From contig NZ_CP172404.1 in NCBI RefSeq assembly GCF_048213115.1, positions 2,108,001 to 2,172,000 on the forward strand: 64,000 bases of DNA, written 5' to 3'. A program made the translations under genes and the position numbers. The notes beneath the pieces are model-generated. The model ran no database searches and was not told the origin of the DNA. It was given only the letters and a program-made list of their open reading frames with translations. Position 1 is the first letter of the stretch, and every line of letters starts with the position of its first letter. Of the stretch, positions 49,625-58,163 are shown piece after piece. The DNA is from Niveibacterium terrae (lineage in GTDB: Bacteria; Pseudomonadota; Gammaproteobacteria; Burkholderiales; Rhodocyclaceae).

Positions 49625-51070
49625 TTACCAGGGCGACTGGGTCAGGCCCCAGACCGGCGAGTTGATCGCCATGTCCATGTCGCGGGCGAAGATCGCGAAA
49701 CCGTCGCAGCCGTGATAAGGGCCGGAGTAGTCCCAGCTGTGCATCTGGCGGAAAGGCACGCCCATTTTCTGGAACACATACTTTTCCTTAATCCCCGAAC
49801 CGACCAGGTCGGGCTTGATCTGCGCGACGAACTTCTCGAGTTCATAGGCGCTCGCATCGTCGTAGATCAGCGTGCTGTCCTTGATGTCGTGGGTCGTGCG
49901 CTGATAGTCGTCGTTGTGCGCGAATTCATAGCCGGTGCCGACCACGACCATGCCCAGATCCTCGTAGGCGCCGATCACGTGTCGGGGACGCAGGCCGCCG
50001 ACGTAGAGCATCACCTTCTTGCCTTCCAGGCGCGGACGGTACTTGGCGATCACTGCCTCCATCAGCGGCTTGTACTTCGCGATTACCGCCTCGGCCTTGG
50101 CCTTGATCGTGTCGTCAAAGTGGCTGGCGATCTCGCGCAGCGAGGCTTCGATCTTCGACGGGCCGAAGAAGTTGTACTCGACCCACGGAATCCCGTTCGT
50201 CTCTTCCATATGGCGCGCGATGTAGTTCATCGAGCGGTAGCAGTGCAGCAGGTTGAGCTTTGCTTTCGGCGTGTTCTCGATCTCGGCCAGAGTTCCGTCG
50301 CCCGACCACTGGGCGATCACGCGCAGCCCCATCTCTTCGAGCAGGATTCGGGAAGCCCACGCGTCACCGCCGATGTTGTAGTCGCCGAGAATCGCAACGT
50401 CGTAAGGGGTTGCGATGAACTCGGGGTGCTTGTCGCCGCCCTTCTCGAAGATCCAGTCGCGGATCTGGTCGTTCGCGATGTGGTGGCCCAGCGATTGGGA
50501 GACTCCGCGGAAGCCTTCGCAGCGGACCGGAACGATGGTCTTGCCGTGTTCCTTGCCCTTGCGCTTGGCGACCGCTTCGATATCGTCGCCGATCAGGCCG
50601 ATCGGGCACTCGGACTGGATTGAGAGTCCCTGCGAGAGTGGGAACAGCACTTCGAGCTCATCGATGACTTGTTCGAGCTTCTTGTCACCACCGAAGACGA
50701 TGTCCTTTTCCTGGAAATCGGAGGTCAGCTGCATCGTGCCAAATGCATCGACACCGGTCGTGCCGTTGTAGTAGTTGCGCCGGGTCGCCCAAGAGTACTG
50801 GCCACAGCCGACCGGGCCGTGCGAGATATGAGCCATGTCCTTGATCGGCCCCCAAACCACGCCTTTGGAACCGGCATAGGCGCAGCCGCGTATCGTCATC
50901 ACGCCGGGCACGGACTTGATGTTCGACTTGACGCCACAGTCGGGCTTGCCCTCGCTGTAGACGTTCAAGTGCTTGGCCCGCTTCTTGGCGGCTTTCTCGG
51001 GGTAGACGCTGAGGACGTCCTCGATCAGGGCCAAGTTCTCGGCTTTTGTTTCTTCAGCGGTAATGCTCAT
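49625..51070 (-). CDS. nifD: Nitrogenase MoFe protein alpha chain
   Basis: The 481-residue subunit binds FeMo-cofactor. RGCAYAGSKGVVWGPIKDMAHISHGPVGCGQYSW and SECPIGLIGDD hold P-cluster Cys residues, LNLLHCYRSMNYI holds the cofactor Cys ligand and MHSWDYSGPYHGCDGF the cofactor His. It follows nifH by 58 bases with GGAGAAAC ahead of the ATG. All key residues are present, so the enzyme should be a normal Mo nitrogenase. Confidence 0.98.
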   Translation of the reverse strand: MSITAEETKAENLALIEDVLSVYPEKAAKKRAKHLNVYSEGKPDCGVKSNIKSVPGVMTIRGCAYAGSKGVVWGPIKDMAHISHGPVGCGQYSWATRRNYYNGTTGVDAFGTMQLTSDFQEKDIVFGGDKKLEQVIDELEVLFPLSQGLSIQSECPIGLIGDDIEAVAKRKGKEHGKTIVPVRCEGFRGVSQSLGHHIANDQIRDWIFEKGGDKHPEFIATPYDVAILGDYNIGGDAWASRILLEEMGLRVIAQWSGDGTLAEIENTPKAKLNLLHCYRSMNYIARHMEETNGIPWVEYNFFGPSKIEASLREIASHFDDTIKAKAEAVIAKYKPLMEAVIAKYRPRLEGKKVMLYVGGLRPRHVIGAYEDLGMVVVGTGYEFAHNDDYQRTTHDIKDSTLIYDDASAYELEKFVAQIKPDLVGSGIKEKYVFQKMGVPFRQMHSWDYSGPYHGCDGFAIFARDMDMAINSPVWGLTQSPW

Positions 51071-51128
51071 GTCGGTTTCTCCAGAGAGTGCGAGAAGAGC
51101 CGGGCCGGCCCCCTCTCGCGCAGGGGGA

Positions 51129-52004
51129 TCAGGCGGCGCTGACAGCCTTGCCGATGATCGAGGCGTCTTCCTTGCTCATGATCCCGAACTCCATCAACAG
51201 GTCTTCGAGTTCATCCATCGTGATCGGGGTCGGAATCGTTCCCAGCCCGCCATTGGCGTGGATTTTCTGGGCCAGGGTCCGGTACTCGCCGGCCTGTTTC
51301 GATTCGGGGTCGTACTCGAGGACAGTCATCCGGCGCAGCTCGGCGTGCTGGACGATGTTGTCGCGGGGCACGAAATGGATCAGCTTGGTGCCCAGCTTCT
51401 TGGCCAGCGCATCGGCGAGTTCGTACTCCTTGTCGGTCTTGCGCTCATTGCAGATAAGCCCCCCCAGGCGAACGCCACCCGAATTCGCGTACTTCAAGAT
51501 GCCCTTGGCGATGTTGTTGGCCGCATACATCGCCATCATCTCCCCGGACATCACGATGTAGATCTCCTGGGCCTTGTTCTCGCGAATCGGCATCGCGAAA
51601 CCGCCGCAGACCACGTCGCCGAGCACGTCGTAGGAGACGTAATCGACGCCTTCGTAGGCTCCGTTCTCTTCAAGGAAGTTGATCGACGTGATCACGCCCC
51701 GACCGGCGCAGCCGACACCGGGCTCCGGACCGCCGGACTCAACGCAGCGGATGTCGCGATAGCCAAGCTTCATCACGTCTTCGAGTTCGAGATCCTCGAC
51801 CGAGCCGGCTTCGGCGGCGAGCGAGAGCACCGTGTTCTGGGCCTTCGCGTGGAGGATCAGACGGGTCGAGTCGGCTTTCGGGTCGCAGCCGACGATCAGG
51901 ATTTTCTGGCCCATCTCGGCGAGCGCCGCGAGGGTGTTCTGAGACGTTGTGGACTTGCCTATGCCGCCTTTGCCATAGAAGGCGACTTGACGAAGTTTGG
52001 ACAT
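51129..52004 (-). CDS. nifH: Nitrogenase Fe protein
   Basis: The 291-residue dimeric reductase has Walker A YGKGGIGKST (residues 10-19), the cluster ligands Cys99 (GVGCAGRG) and Cys133 (DVVCGGF), and Arg102, the residue ADP-ribosylated by DraT. It opens the nifHDK operon. AGGAG stands 8 bases before the ATG, and a perfect -24/-12 promoter with a NifA site lies upstream. Confidence 0.99.
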   Translation of the reverse strand: MSKLRQVAFYGKGGIGKSTTSQNTLAALAEMGQKILIVGCDPKADSTRLILHAKAQNTVLSLAAEAGSVEDLELEDVMKLGYRDIRCVESGGPEPGVGCAGRGVITSINFLEENGAYEGVDYVSYDVLGDVVCGGFAMPIRENKAQEIYIVMSGEMMAMYAANNIAKGILKYANSGGVRLGGLICNERKTDKEYELADALAKKLGTKLIHFVPRDNIVQHAELRRMTVLEYDPESKQAGEYRTLAQKIHANGGLGTIPTPITMDELEDLLMEFGIMSKEDASIIGKAVSAA

Positions 52005-52152
52005 ATTCGATCTCCTGGTTCAGTGAGCGTTCGATTCACTGCGGACCGTTGGGGCGCCCGCGTTCTGCCGTGTCACCGTTATGCAGCCCTTCGATGTCGC
52101 TTCCCTGGGTCAGCGTCTTTTCGGCAAGACATGGCCGGTGCGCCCAGGCTTC

Positions 52153-52168
52153 AGCAATCCGCGTGCCA
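52153..52168 (-). promoter_or_regulatory. Sigma-54 promoter of nifHDK
   Basis: Minus strand TGGCACGCGGATTGCT, a perfect consensus match. It predicts a leader of about 135 bases before the nifH ATG. Confidence 0.95.
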
Positions 52169-52239
52169 TCTCTCGGGAAATGCCGGATTGTCTTTACGCA
52201 GCAAGGCTTTCCGGGTTTGGTGGCAGAGTCGTCGCAGCA

Positions 52240-52255
52240 TGTGGGAAATGCGACA
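52240..52255. promoter_or_regulatory. NifA site midway between nifH and draT promoters
   Basis: Exact TGT-N10-ACA (minus strand TGTCGCATTTCCCACA). It is 72 bases from the -24 element of nifH and 73 bases from that of draT. Confidence 0.85.
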
Positions 52256-52327
52256 AAAGGCCCGGAGGCCTGTGCACAATGAGACGGGAGGCCCCAGGGC
52301 CGCCCCGCGAGACAAGACCTTCGCGGC

Positions 52328-52343
52328 GGGTACGCGATTTGCT
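52328..52343 (+). promoter_or_regulatory. Sigma-54-like promoter of draTG
   Basis: Plus strand GGGTACGCGATTTGCT: GG, ACG and TTGCT match the consensus with correct spacing. It lies 87 bases before the draT ATG. Confidence 0.72.
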
Positions 52344-52429
52344 ATGCCTGAGCCAGGGCAGCCAGGAGCGGCGGAGAACATGAACAGACCCGAAGGTCAG
52401 CGCCTGCATACGCAGACGACAGGACGCAC

Positions 52430-53257
52430 ATGAGCGCCGCCGCCGAGCGTCTGAGCGATCCCTCGCTCTGGTACAGCACGAACCTGATCGGCCTGCCGAG
52501 CCGGCTCTTCGGCTCGACCACCTTCAACGATCATCCGCAGCCGGTCACGATCCACGGCACCCGGGAAACTCACCCAGGCCTGTTCCGGCTGCTCGCGCTC
52601 TGCGCCAGCCAGCAAGAGGCAGCCGAAGTGTTCGAGCACTACATGCAGTTGCAGTTCGGGCTGGGCAAACCACAGGCCGAAGACTCTCCTGCCGAGCGGC
52701 GCCGCTTCAAGACCAGCTATCTGAAGCTATTGCAGGGCTGGGGCTTCGATGCGAACAACGCCCAAGGCGCCGTGCTCAAGGGCTGGGTCGAGAGCCGCTT
52801 CGGAATGCCGCCGATCTTTCACAAGGGCGCGCTCGACCGCTTCCCGTCCGCAGCCTGGACCGGCTATCTCGAAGAGAAGATGAACAGCCGCTTTCACAAC
52901 AACTGCATCAATCTGCAACTCGACGTGCTCTTCGAATACTGTCAGTGGAGTCTGACCCGCTTCGCCGCAAGCGGCCGGCCGACGCTGACGCTGTGGCGGG
53001 GAACGAACAACTGCGAGGAGCAGCTGGTCGAGGGCAGCCTGCGCCAGAGGGACTGCGTGATGAGGCTCAACAATCTGGTCTCGTTCAGCCAGTCAGCCGA
53101 GCGCGCTGGCGAGTTCGGCGACTGGACGCTGGAGACCGAAGTGCCGCGGGTCAAGCTGCTCTTCTTCCCCGGCCTGCTGCGCGACCGCGTGCTCAACGGC
53201 GAAGGCGAAGTGCTCGCAATCGGCGGCTGCTACAGGGTTCATGCGCGCTATGGATGA
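52430..53257 (+). CDS. draT: NAD-dinitrogen reductase ADP-ribosyltransferase
   Basis: The 275-residue enzyme moves ADP-ribose from NAD to Arg102 of NifH and so switches nitrogenase off when ammonium appears or energy falls. LWYSTNLIGLPSRLFGSTTFNDHP, FFEYCQWS-type (VLFEYCQWSLTRF), LWRGTNNCEEQLV and NNLVSFSQSAERAGEFGDW are typical. It is divergent from nifH and overlaps draG. Known control is through PII proteins, not encoded here. Confidence 0.96.
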   Translation: MSAAAERLSDPSLWYSTNLIGLPSRLFGSTTFNDHPQPVTIHGTRETHPGLFRLLALCASQQEAAEVFEHYMQLQFGLGKPQAEDSPAERRRFKTSYLKLLQGWGFDANNAQGAVLKGWVESRFGMPPIFHKGALDRFPSAAWTGYLEEKMNSRFHNNCINLQLDVLFEYCQWSLTRFAASGRPTLTLWRGTNNCEEQLVEGSLRQRDCVMRLNNLVSFSQSAERAGEFGDWTLETEVPRVKLLFFPGLLRDRVLNGEGEVLAIGGCYRVHARYG

Positions 53258-54155
53258 AAAGCAAAGGCAGCGAATCATCGACCGCGCCCGCGCCGCCTAT
53301 CTGGGACTCGCGATCGGCGACGCGCTGGGCGCGACCGTCGAGTTCATGAGGCCGCGCGAGATCGCGAGCCAGTACGGCGTGCACAACGAGATGATTGGCG
53401 GCGGCTGGCTCAGGCTCAAGGCCGGCCAGGTCACCGACGACACGACGATGAGCCTCGCGCTCGGGGAGGCGATCCTCGCCCACCCCGAGTGGTCACTGAA
53501 GAGCGTCGCCGACCACTTCCTCGCCTGGATGAAGGCCGGCCCCGTCGACTGCGGCCACACCTGCCGGCGCGGCATCCGCCGCTACATGCTCGAAGGCTCA
53601 ATCGTCGCACCGTTCAACGACGGCGACGCCGGAAACGGCGCGCTGATGCGCAACCTCCCGGTCGTTCTCGCGACTCTCGGCGATGAGGCAGCCCTCGCCC
53701 GGCTGTCGCTCGAACAGGCCAGGCTCACCCACAACCACCCGCTCTCCGACCTTGCCACGCAGGGCATAGCCGCGCTCTGTGCAGCGCTGATCCTCGGCGC
53801 CTCGCTTGGCAGGGCCCGCCAGATCAGCCAGGCCCTGGTCGAACGCGAGCCAAAGTTTGTCTTCGCCCGCCCGCCCCGGCGCGCGACCGGCTACGTCGTC
53901 GACACGGTGCAGACCGTGCTCCACCACTTTCACCAAACTCCCGATTTCGAAACCTGTGTGACCGATGTGATCAACTGCGGCGACGATGCCGATACGACCG
54001 GCGCGATCGCCGGCATGCTGGCAGGAGCCCGGGGCGGAATGCCGACGCTGCCTCCACGCTGGCTCGCCCGGCTCGACCCGCGGATACGCGCCCGGATTGA
54101 CGATCAGGTGCCCCGGCTGCTCGCGCGCAGCGCACTATTCACAATGGGTAAATAA
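53241..54155 (+). CDS. draG: ADP-ribosyl-dinitrogen reductase hydrolase
   Basis: The 304-residue di-metal hydrolase removes ADP-ribose from NifH and restores activity. AYLGLAIGDALGATVEFM, VTDDTTMSLALGEAI, GDAGNGALMRNLPV and NCGDDADTTGAIAGMLAGA carry the metal-binding Asp and Thr residues of the DraG family. The ATG at 53241 overlaps the end of draT by 17 bases; an ATG three codons later is possible. It is the last gene of the nif island. Confidence 0.96.
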   Translation: MRAMDEKQRQRIIDRARAAYLGLAIGDALGATVEFMRPREIASQYGVHNEMIGGGWLRLKAGQVTDDTTMSLALGEAILAHPEWSLKSVADHFLAWMKAGPVDCGHTCRRGIRRYMLEGSIVAPFNDGDAGNGALMRNLPVVLATLGDEAALARLSLEQARLTHNHPLSDLATQGIAALCAALILGASLGRARQISQALVEREPKFVFARPPRRATGYVVDTVQTVLHHFHQTPDFETCVTDVINCGDDADTTGAIAGMLAGARGGMPTLPPRWLARLDPRIRARIDDQVPRLLARSALFTMGK

Positions 54156-54219
54156 ATAGTTTGAGGGGCTTGACTTTTTCATCCCGGCCAAAGCAGACAA
54201 GGCGTTGCTTATTTTCGTC

Positions 54220-54307
54220 GCAAGGTGTTTCAAACCTTGCTGCTGCAGGCACAGGAGAAGTTTCCCCCAAAACGACTCACCGCTTTATCCACAGATTATG
54301 TGGATAA
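54220..54307. promoter_or_regulatory. Hairpin and paired DnaA boxes at the island edge
   Basis: Two perfect consensus DnaA boxes lie in inverted orientation, TTATCCACA (54285-54293) and TGTGGATAA (54299-54307), 5 bases apart; the spacer holds the stop codon of the GGDEF/EAL gene. A 7-base-pair hairpin (54220-54226 with 54234-54240) lies 45 bases away. Whether DnaA binds here is unknown; no dnaA, dnaN or AT-rich unwinding region is near, so it is not an origin by itself. Confidence 0.6.
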
Positions 54308-57274
54308 TCCGACGCGCTCCGGGGTGGGGTCCTGCCCTACTTGGCAGCCGATTGCAAGCAGTTCCCGCGCCTGTTCCGGCGTCTCGACTCCCTCGGCCAG
54401 CACGTCCAGCTGCAGCGCTGCCGCCGCGCCGACAATCGCCGCGGCCAGATCGCGATGGCGGGGGTCGGCGGACAGATCCTTGACGAAGGAAGGACAGATC
54501 TTGATCCGGTCGACGGGAAAGCGCTTCAGATCGGAGATGTTCGAGTAACCGGCACCAAAGTCGTCGACGACCAGATGGATGCCCATTTCTTTGAGCGAAA
54601 GCAGCTGCTGCATCGTCTTCTCGCTGGCGTCAGCCAGCAGCGCTTCGGTGATCTCCAGCTCGAGCAGCTCCGGCGCCAGGCCCGCTTCCTCCAGCGCCGT
54701 CGAGACATCGCGTTCGATTTCCCCGCGCCGCAGCTGCATCGCCGACAGATTGACCGCGACCGGCACCCGGGAGACTCCCTGCTCTATCCACTGCTGATTC
54801 TGGCGACAGGCCTCGCGCAGGACCCAGCGCCCGATCTCGTTGATCAGTCCGGTCGCCTCGGCGATCGGCATGAAGTGCTCGGTGGGAACGTCGCCCAGCA
54901 AGGGGCTATGCCAATTGAGCTGGGCTTCATAGCCAGTCACCTCGCCGGTGACCAGATTGCGCTGGGCCGGATAGTGCAGCTCCAGCTCGCCATGCGCGAG
55001 CGCATGGCGAAGCGACTCTTCGAGTTCCAGTCGTGCGGTCGCGGCCTGATTCATCTCGGCGCTGAAGAACCGGAAGGTATTGCGCCCGGCCGCCTTGGCC
55101 TCGTACATCGCGGTGTCCGCGGCGCGCACCAGCGCATCGTAGTCGGTTCCATCATTGGGGAATTCACAGACTCCGATGCTGGCCGACACGGTCAGGTTGT
55201 GGCCTTCTATCGCATAAGGCGAAGCGATGTCTTCGAGCAGTTGGGGAAGCAGCCGGATCGCGTTCGCTGCGGTCGTCTCGCTGAACAGCACGACGAACTC
55301 ATCCCCGCCAAGCCGGGCGACGGTATCCTCGGCGCGGACGAAATTACGCAGCCGCTCGGCGACGGCGCGCAGCAGGCAATCTCCGGCCGAGTGTCCGAGC
55401 GAATCGTTGACCATCTTGAACACGTCCAGATCGAGAAAAGCCATCACAAAGTGGCCTTTCTGGCGCCGGCCATGGCTGATCGCCTGCTCGACCCGGTCCC
55501 GGAGAAGCAGGCGATTGGGCAGCCCGGTCAGCGCATCGCAATAGGCCAGCTCGGCGATCCGCTCGGCAGCGAGGTGATGCTCGGTTTCATCGATTGCGGT
55601 CCCCGACACGCGCACAGGGTGGCCGTTGGCCATCCGTTCGGAAACCTTGCCCCGCACCAGCACCCAGCGGAGATTGCCATCCTTGTGCCTCATCCTCACT
55701 TCGCATTCGACGCCAGGCAGATCGCCAGAGAGGTGGCTCATCGCAATTTCATGGGCTTTGCCCGCATCGTCTGGCAAGGTCAGCGCGAACCATGTGTCGG
55801 AACTGACCGGCTGGAGCTCGGCAAGCGTATAGCCGAGCATCGCCGCAAAGGATTCGCTCAGATGAACCTGGTTCGTGTCAGGCCAGAATTCCCAGAGTCC
55901 GACCCCGGAGGCTTCAACCGCTCGGGCCAGGTGTTCTTCGGATTCGCGCAAGGCCTTTTCGGTGCGGTGCCGCTCGGTCAGGTCGTAGAAACTCGTCATC
56001 AGACCACCATCGATGGGAATCGCCGAGACCTCGACCTCCCTGTCCTCGCCGTCCGCGCAGCGAATCCTCTGTTCGACGGGGCCGACCGCAGTCCCGGTCT
56101 GCATCGCGTACGCCAACGCCTCGTCCCAGGCCTGTTTCGCCGCTTCGCGGTAGGCGGGATCGGGGTAGGCTCTGAGCCACCAGCTGCCCACAACGCTCAA
56201 CTCCGTATCGGGATAGCCGAAGAGTGCGTGAAACTGGTCGTTACCATAGAGGAATCGCCCGTCAGCGGCGACGAAACACAGGGCCTGCGGCGCCAGTTTG
56301 ACCAGGCGCTCGAAGCGCATCTCGTCCTGTTTGCGCAGCCGCTGGGTTTCCAGCACCAGCCGTTCGTCACGAGCGACCAGGATCTGACCGATCTCCCGAC
56401 CATCCTCCATACGGATCGGATAGGTCCGGCTCTGCACCGGAATCTTCTCACCCCCGCCCGGGACGAGCCAGAGCCCCGAATAAGCACCCTCGCCATCTTC
56501 CTTCGGATCTATTCGCAGCGGAAAGACTTCGTCCAGGCTTCGCCCCCGCGCCGACTCCTCGCTGAGGCCACACAGACTCTGGGCTTCGCGGTTGATAAAG
56601 AAGACGCGCTGCTGTCGATCGGTCGCGACGACCGCATCGCCGATGCTCGCGAGCATCACCGCGAGCATCTGGCGATCCGCCTCGGCCCGGAAACGCACGC
56701 GGCGAAGCCGCTCGCTGAGCGCACTGATCAGCACACCGTCGATGACCAGGGAGCCCAGGCGGATCATGCTGAGCGCATCGTCGGAAGCGCTCTCGATCAG
56801 CAAAGCCTCGCTCCCCACCCCGGCAACCGCCGTTGCCAGCAAACCCGGTCCCAGCCCGCCCAGCGCCGCGCTCAGGATCACCGGGAGCAGCATCAGCGCG
56901 AAGAGCGGAAGCGAAGCGGATGAGGAGGACAGCAACAGACAGATGCCCTGAACCAGCAGCGAGAGCAGCAGCGCGAACAGATAGGCGAGGCGCGGGCCCC
57001 ACCCGCGCTTGAACGGCAGCTTTTCGATCAGCGTGTCGAGCAAAGGCGCGACGGGAGCCTCTTCCCCGGCAGGAACCCTGCGCAAACCGAGGAAAAGCAG
57101 CGCCGAAGTCACCAGGACGAAGGAAAGGCCCTTGGCCGTCGCGAACCATGCGATTTCCGAGACATCGGCGAAACTTTCGATCAAGCGGTCGGAGAGCAGG
57201 ATCCAGAGTGAGGCCGCTACCCCATAAGCCAGTGTCACACCGGCGATGAAGCGGTCACGAGCCAGACGGGCCAT
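54296..57274 (-). CDS. Membrane-bound PAS-GGDEF-EAL protein with degenerate EAL domain
   Basis: The 992-residue protein has two membrane helices near the N-terminus, four more in a DUF4118-like module (about 90-200), about three PAS segments (about 205-570), a GGDEF domain with intact GGDEF at 656-660, and an EAL-type domain from about 750. GGDEF should make cyclic di-GMP. The EAL domain has lost key residues: EAQ for EAL near 783-785 and KICPSF for KIDxSF, although VNLSA, EITE, DDFGAGYSN and AEGVET remain. The last 12 residues do not match the family end. ATG at 57274 has GGAGG upstream; the GTG just before it is less likely. Confidence 0.88.
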   Translation of the reverse strand: MARLARDRFIAGVTLAYGVAASLWILLSDRLIESFADVSEIAWFATAKGLSFVLVTSALLFLGLRRVPAGEEAPVAPLLDTLIEKLPFKRGWGPRLAYLFALLLSLLVQGICLLLSSSSASLPLFALMLLPVILSAALGGLGPGLLATAVAGVGSEALLIESASDDALSMIRLGSLVIDGVLISALSERLRRVRFRAEADRQMLAVMLASIGDAVVATDRQQRVFFINREAQSLCGLSEESARGRSLDEVFPLRIDPKEDGEGAYSGLWLVPGGGEKIPVQSRTYPIRMEDGREIGQILVARDERLVLETQRLRKQDEMRFERLVKLAPQALCFVAADGRFLYGNDQFHALFGYPDTELSVVGSWWLRAYPDPAYREAAKQAWDEALAYAMQTGTAVGPVEQRIRCADGEDREVEVSAIPIDGGLMTSFYDLTERHRTEKALRESEEHLARAVEASGVGLWEFWPDTNQVHLSESFAAMLGYTLAELQPVSSDTWFALTLPDDAGKAHEIAMSHLSGDLPGVECEVRMRHKDGNLRWVLVRGKVSERMANGHPVRVSGTAIDETEHHLAAERIAELAYCDALTGLPNRLLLRDRVEQAISHGRRQKGHFVMAFLDLDVFKMVNDSLGHSAGDCLLRAVAERLRNFVRAEDTVARLGGDEFVVLFSETTAANAIRLLPQLLEDIASPYAIEGHNLTVSASIGVCEFPNDGTDYDALVRAADTAMYEAKAAGRNTFRFFSAEMNQAATARLELEESLRHALAHGELELHYPAQRNLVTGEVTGYEAQLNWHSPLLGDVPTEHFMPIAEATGLINEIGRWVLREACRQNQQWIEQGVSRVPVAVNLSAMQLRRGEIERDVSTALEEAGLAPELLELEITEALLADASEKTMQQLLSLKEMGIHLVVDDFGAGYSNISDLKRFPVDRIKICPSFVKDLSADPRHRDLAAAIVGAAAALQLDVLAEGVETPEQARELLAIGCQVGQDPTPERVGLST

Positions 57275-57362
57275 CACAACCTCCAGGTTGGAAAAGCGAA
57301 GCAGCCAGAACTCATTCTAGGCTGTCGCTCAATCCGTGCATTCTCCTGGTTTGGCGGGCGGA

Positions 57363-58163
57363 TCAGGTCTCGGCGACGCCGCGTTCTGCGCAAAAATTCG
57401 CGACCCGGACGAAGTCGGACAGCGCGAGGGTCTCGCCGCGGGCGCGCGGATCGATCGCCAGCGCAGCAAAATCCTCATCACCGAGAAATTCGCGTAGCGT
57501 GTTGCGCAGCGTTTTGCGCCGCTGGCCAAACGCGGCCGTGACGACCCGTCCGAGAAGCTGCGCATCCTGGCAGTCGAGTTCCTCGGGCTTCTTCGGCTGC
57601 ATCCTGACGATCGCCGAAGTCACCTTTGGCGACGGACGGAAAGCGCCGGGCGGAACATCGAAGAGTCTGGCCATATGGAAGCGGTACTGCAGCATCACAC
57701 CGAGCCGGCCATAGGCTTCGGTATCGGGAGCGGCGACCATCCGGTCGACGACTTCCTTCTGCAGCATGAAGGTCATCTCGCGCACCCTCTCCGCGCAATC
57801 GGCCAGATGAAAAAGCAAAGGGGTCGAAATATTGTAAGGCAGGTTTCCGACCACCTTCAGATCCGTCGGCAGACTGGTGAAATCGAAGCGCAGCGCATCG
57901 CCTTCGTGGATCGTCAGCTCTTCGGGCGTGTGCGCGAGTTTGAGCCTGGCGATCAGGTCGCGGTCGATCTCGACGACGTGCAGATGCCCGCACGCTTCGA
58001 GCAGAGGCTCGGTCAGAGCCCCCAGACCGGGGCCGATCTCGACAACCGCCTCTCCCGGCCTGGCCGCGATCGCCGCAACGATCTTGCGAATGATGTTGCC
58101 ATCGACGAGAAAGTTCTGACCGAAGCGCTTGCGCGCGAAATGACCGTCCAGCGGTGCGCTCAT
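57363..58163 (-). CDS. ksgA: 16S rRNA dimethyladenosine transferase
   Basis: The 266-residue enzyme dimethylates two adjacent adenosines near the 3' end of 16S rRNA. RKRFGQNFLVD, VVEIGPGLGALTEPLLE and VVGNLPYNISTPLLF are the SAM-binding and catalytic motifs. The ATG at 58161-58163 overlaps the stop of the patatin gene (ATGA). Translation is thus coupled to the block lptD-surA-pdxA-patatin. Confidence 0.97.
   Translation of the reverse strand: MSAPLDGHFARKRFGQNFLVDGNIIRKIVAAIAARPGEAVVEIGPGLGALTEPLLEACGHLHVVEIDRDLIARLKLAHTPEELTIHEGDALRFDFTSLPTDLKVVGNLPYNISTPLLFHLADCAERVREMTFMLQKEVVDRMVAAPDTEAYGRLGVMLQYRFHMARLFDVPPGAFRPSPKVTSAIVRMQPKKPEELDCQDAQLLGRVVTAAFGQRRKTLRNTLREFLGDEDFAALAIDPRARGETLALSDFVRVANFCAERGVAET

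Noticed and set aside
54285..54307. Replication origin
   Set aside because: Only two DnaA boxes are present, with no AT-rich unwinding region and no dnaA, dnaN, gyrB or parAB genes nearby.
54296..54340. Frameshift as the cause of the odd end of the GGDEF/EAL protein
   Set aside because: I read the other two frames for a QGYLF-type continuation and found none, so a simple one-base error does not explain it.
54341..56923. 860-codon plus-strand frame opposite the GGDEF/EAL gene
   Set aside because: Antisense shadow; His/Arg/Gln-rich sequence without domains.
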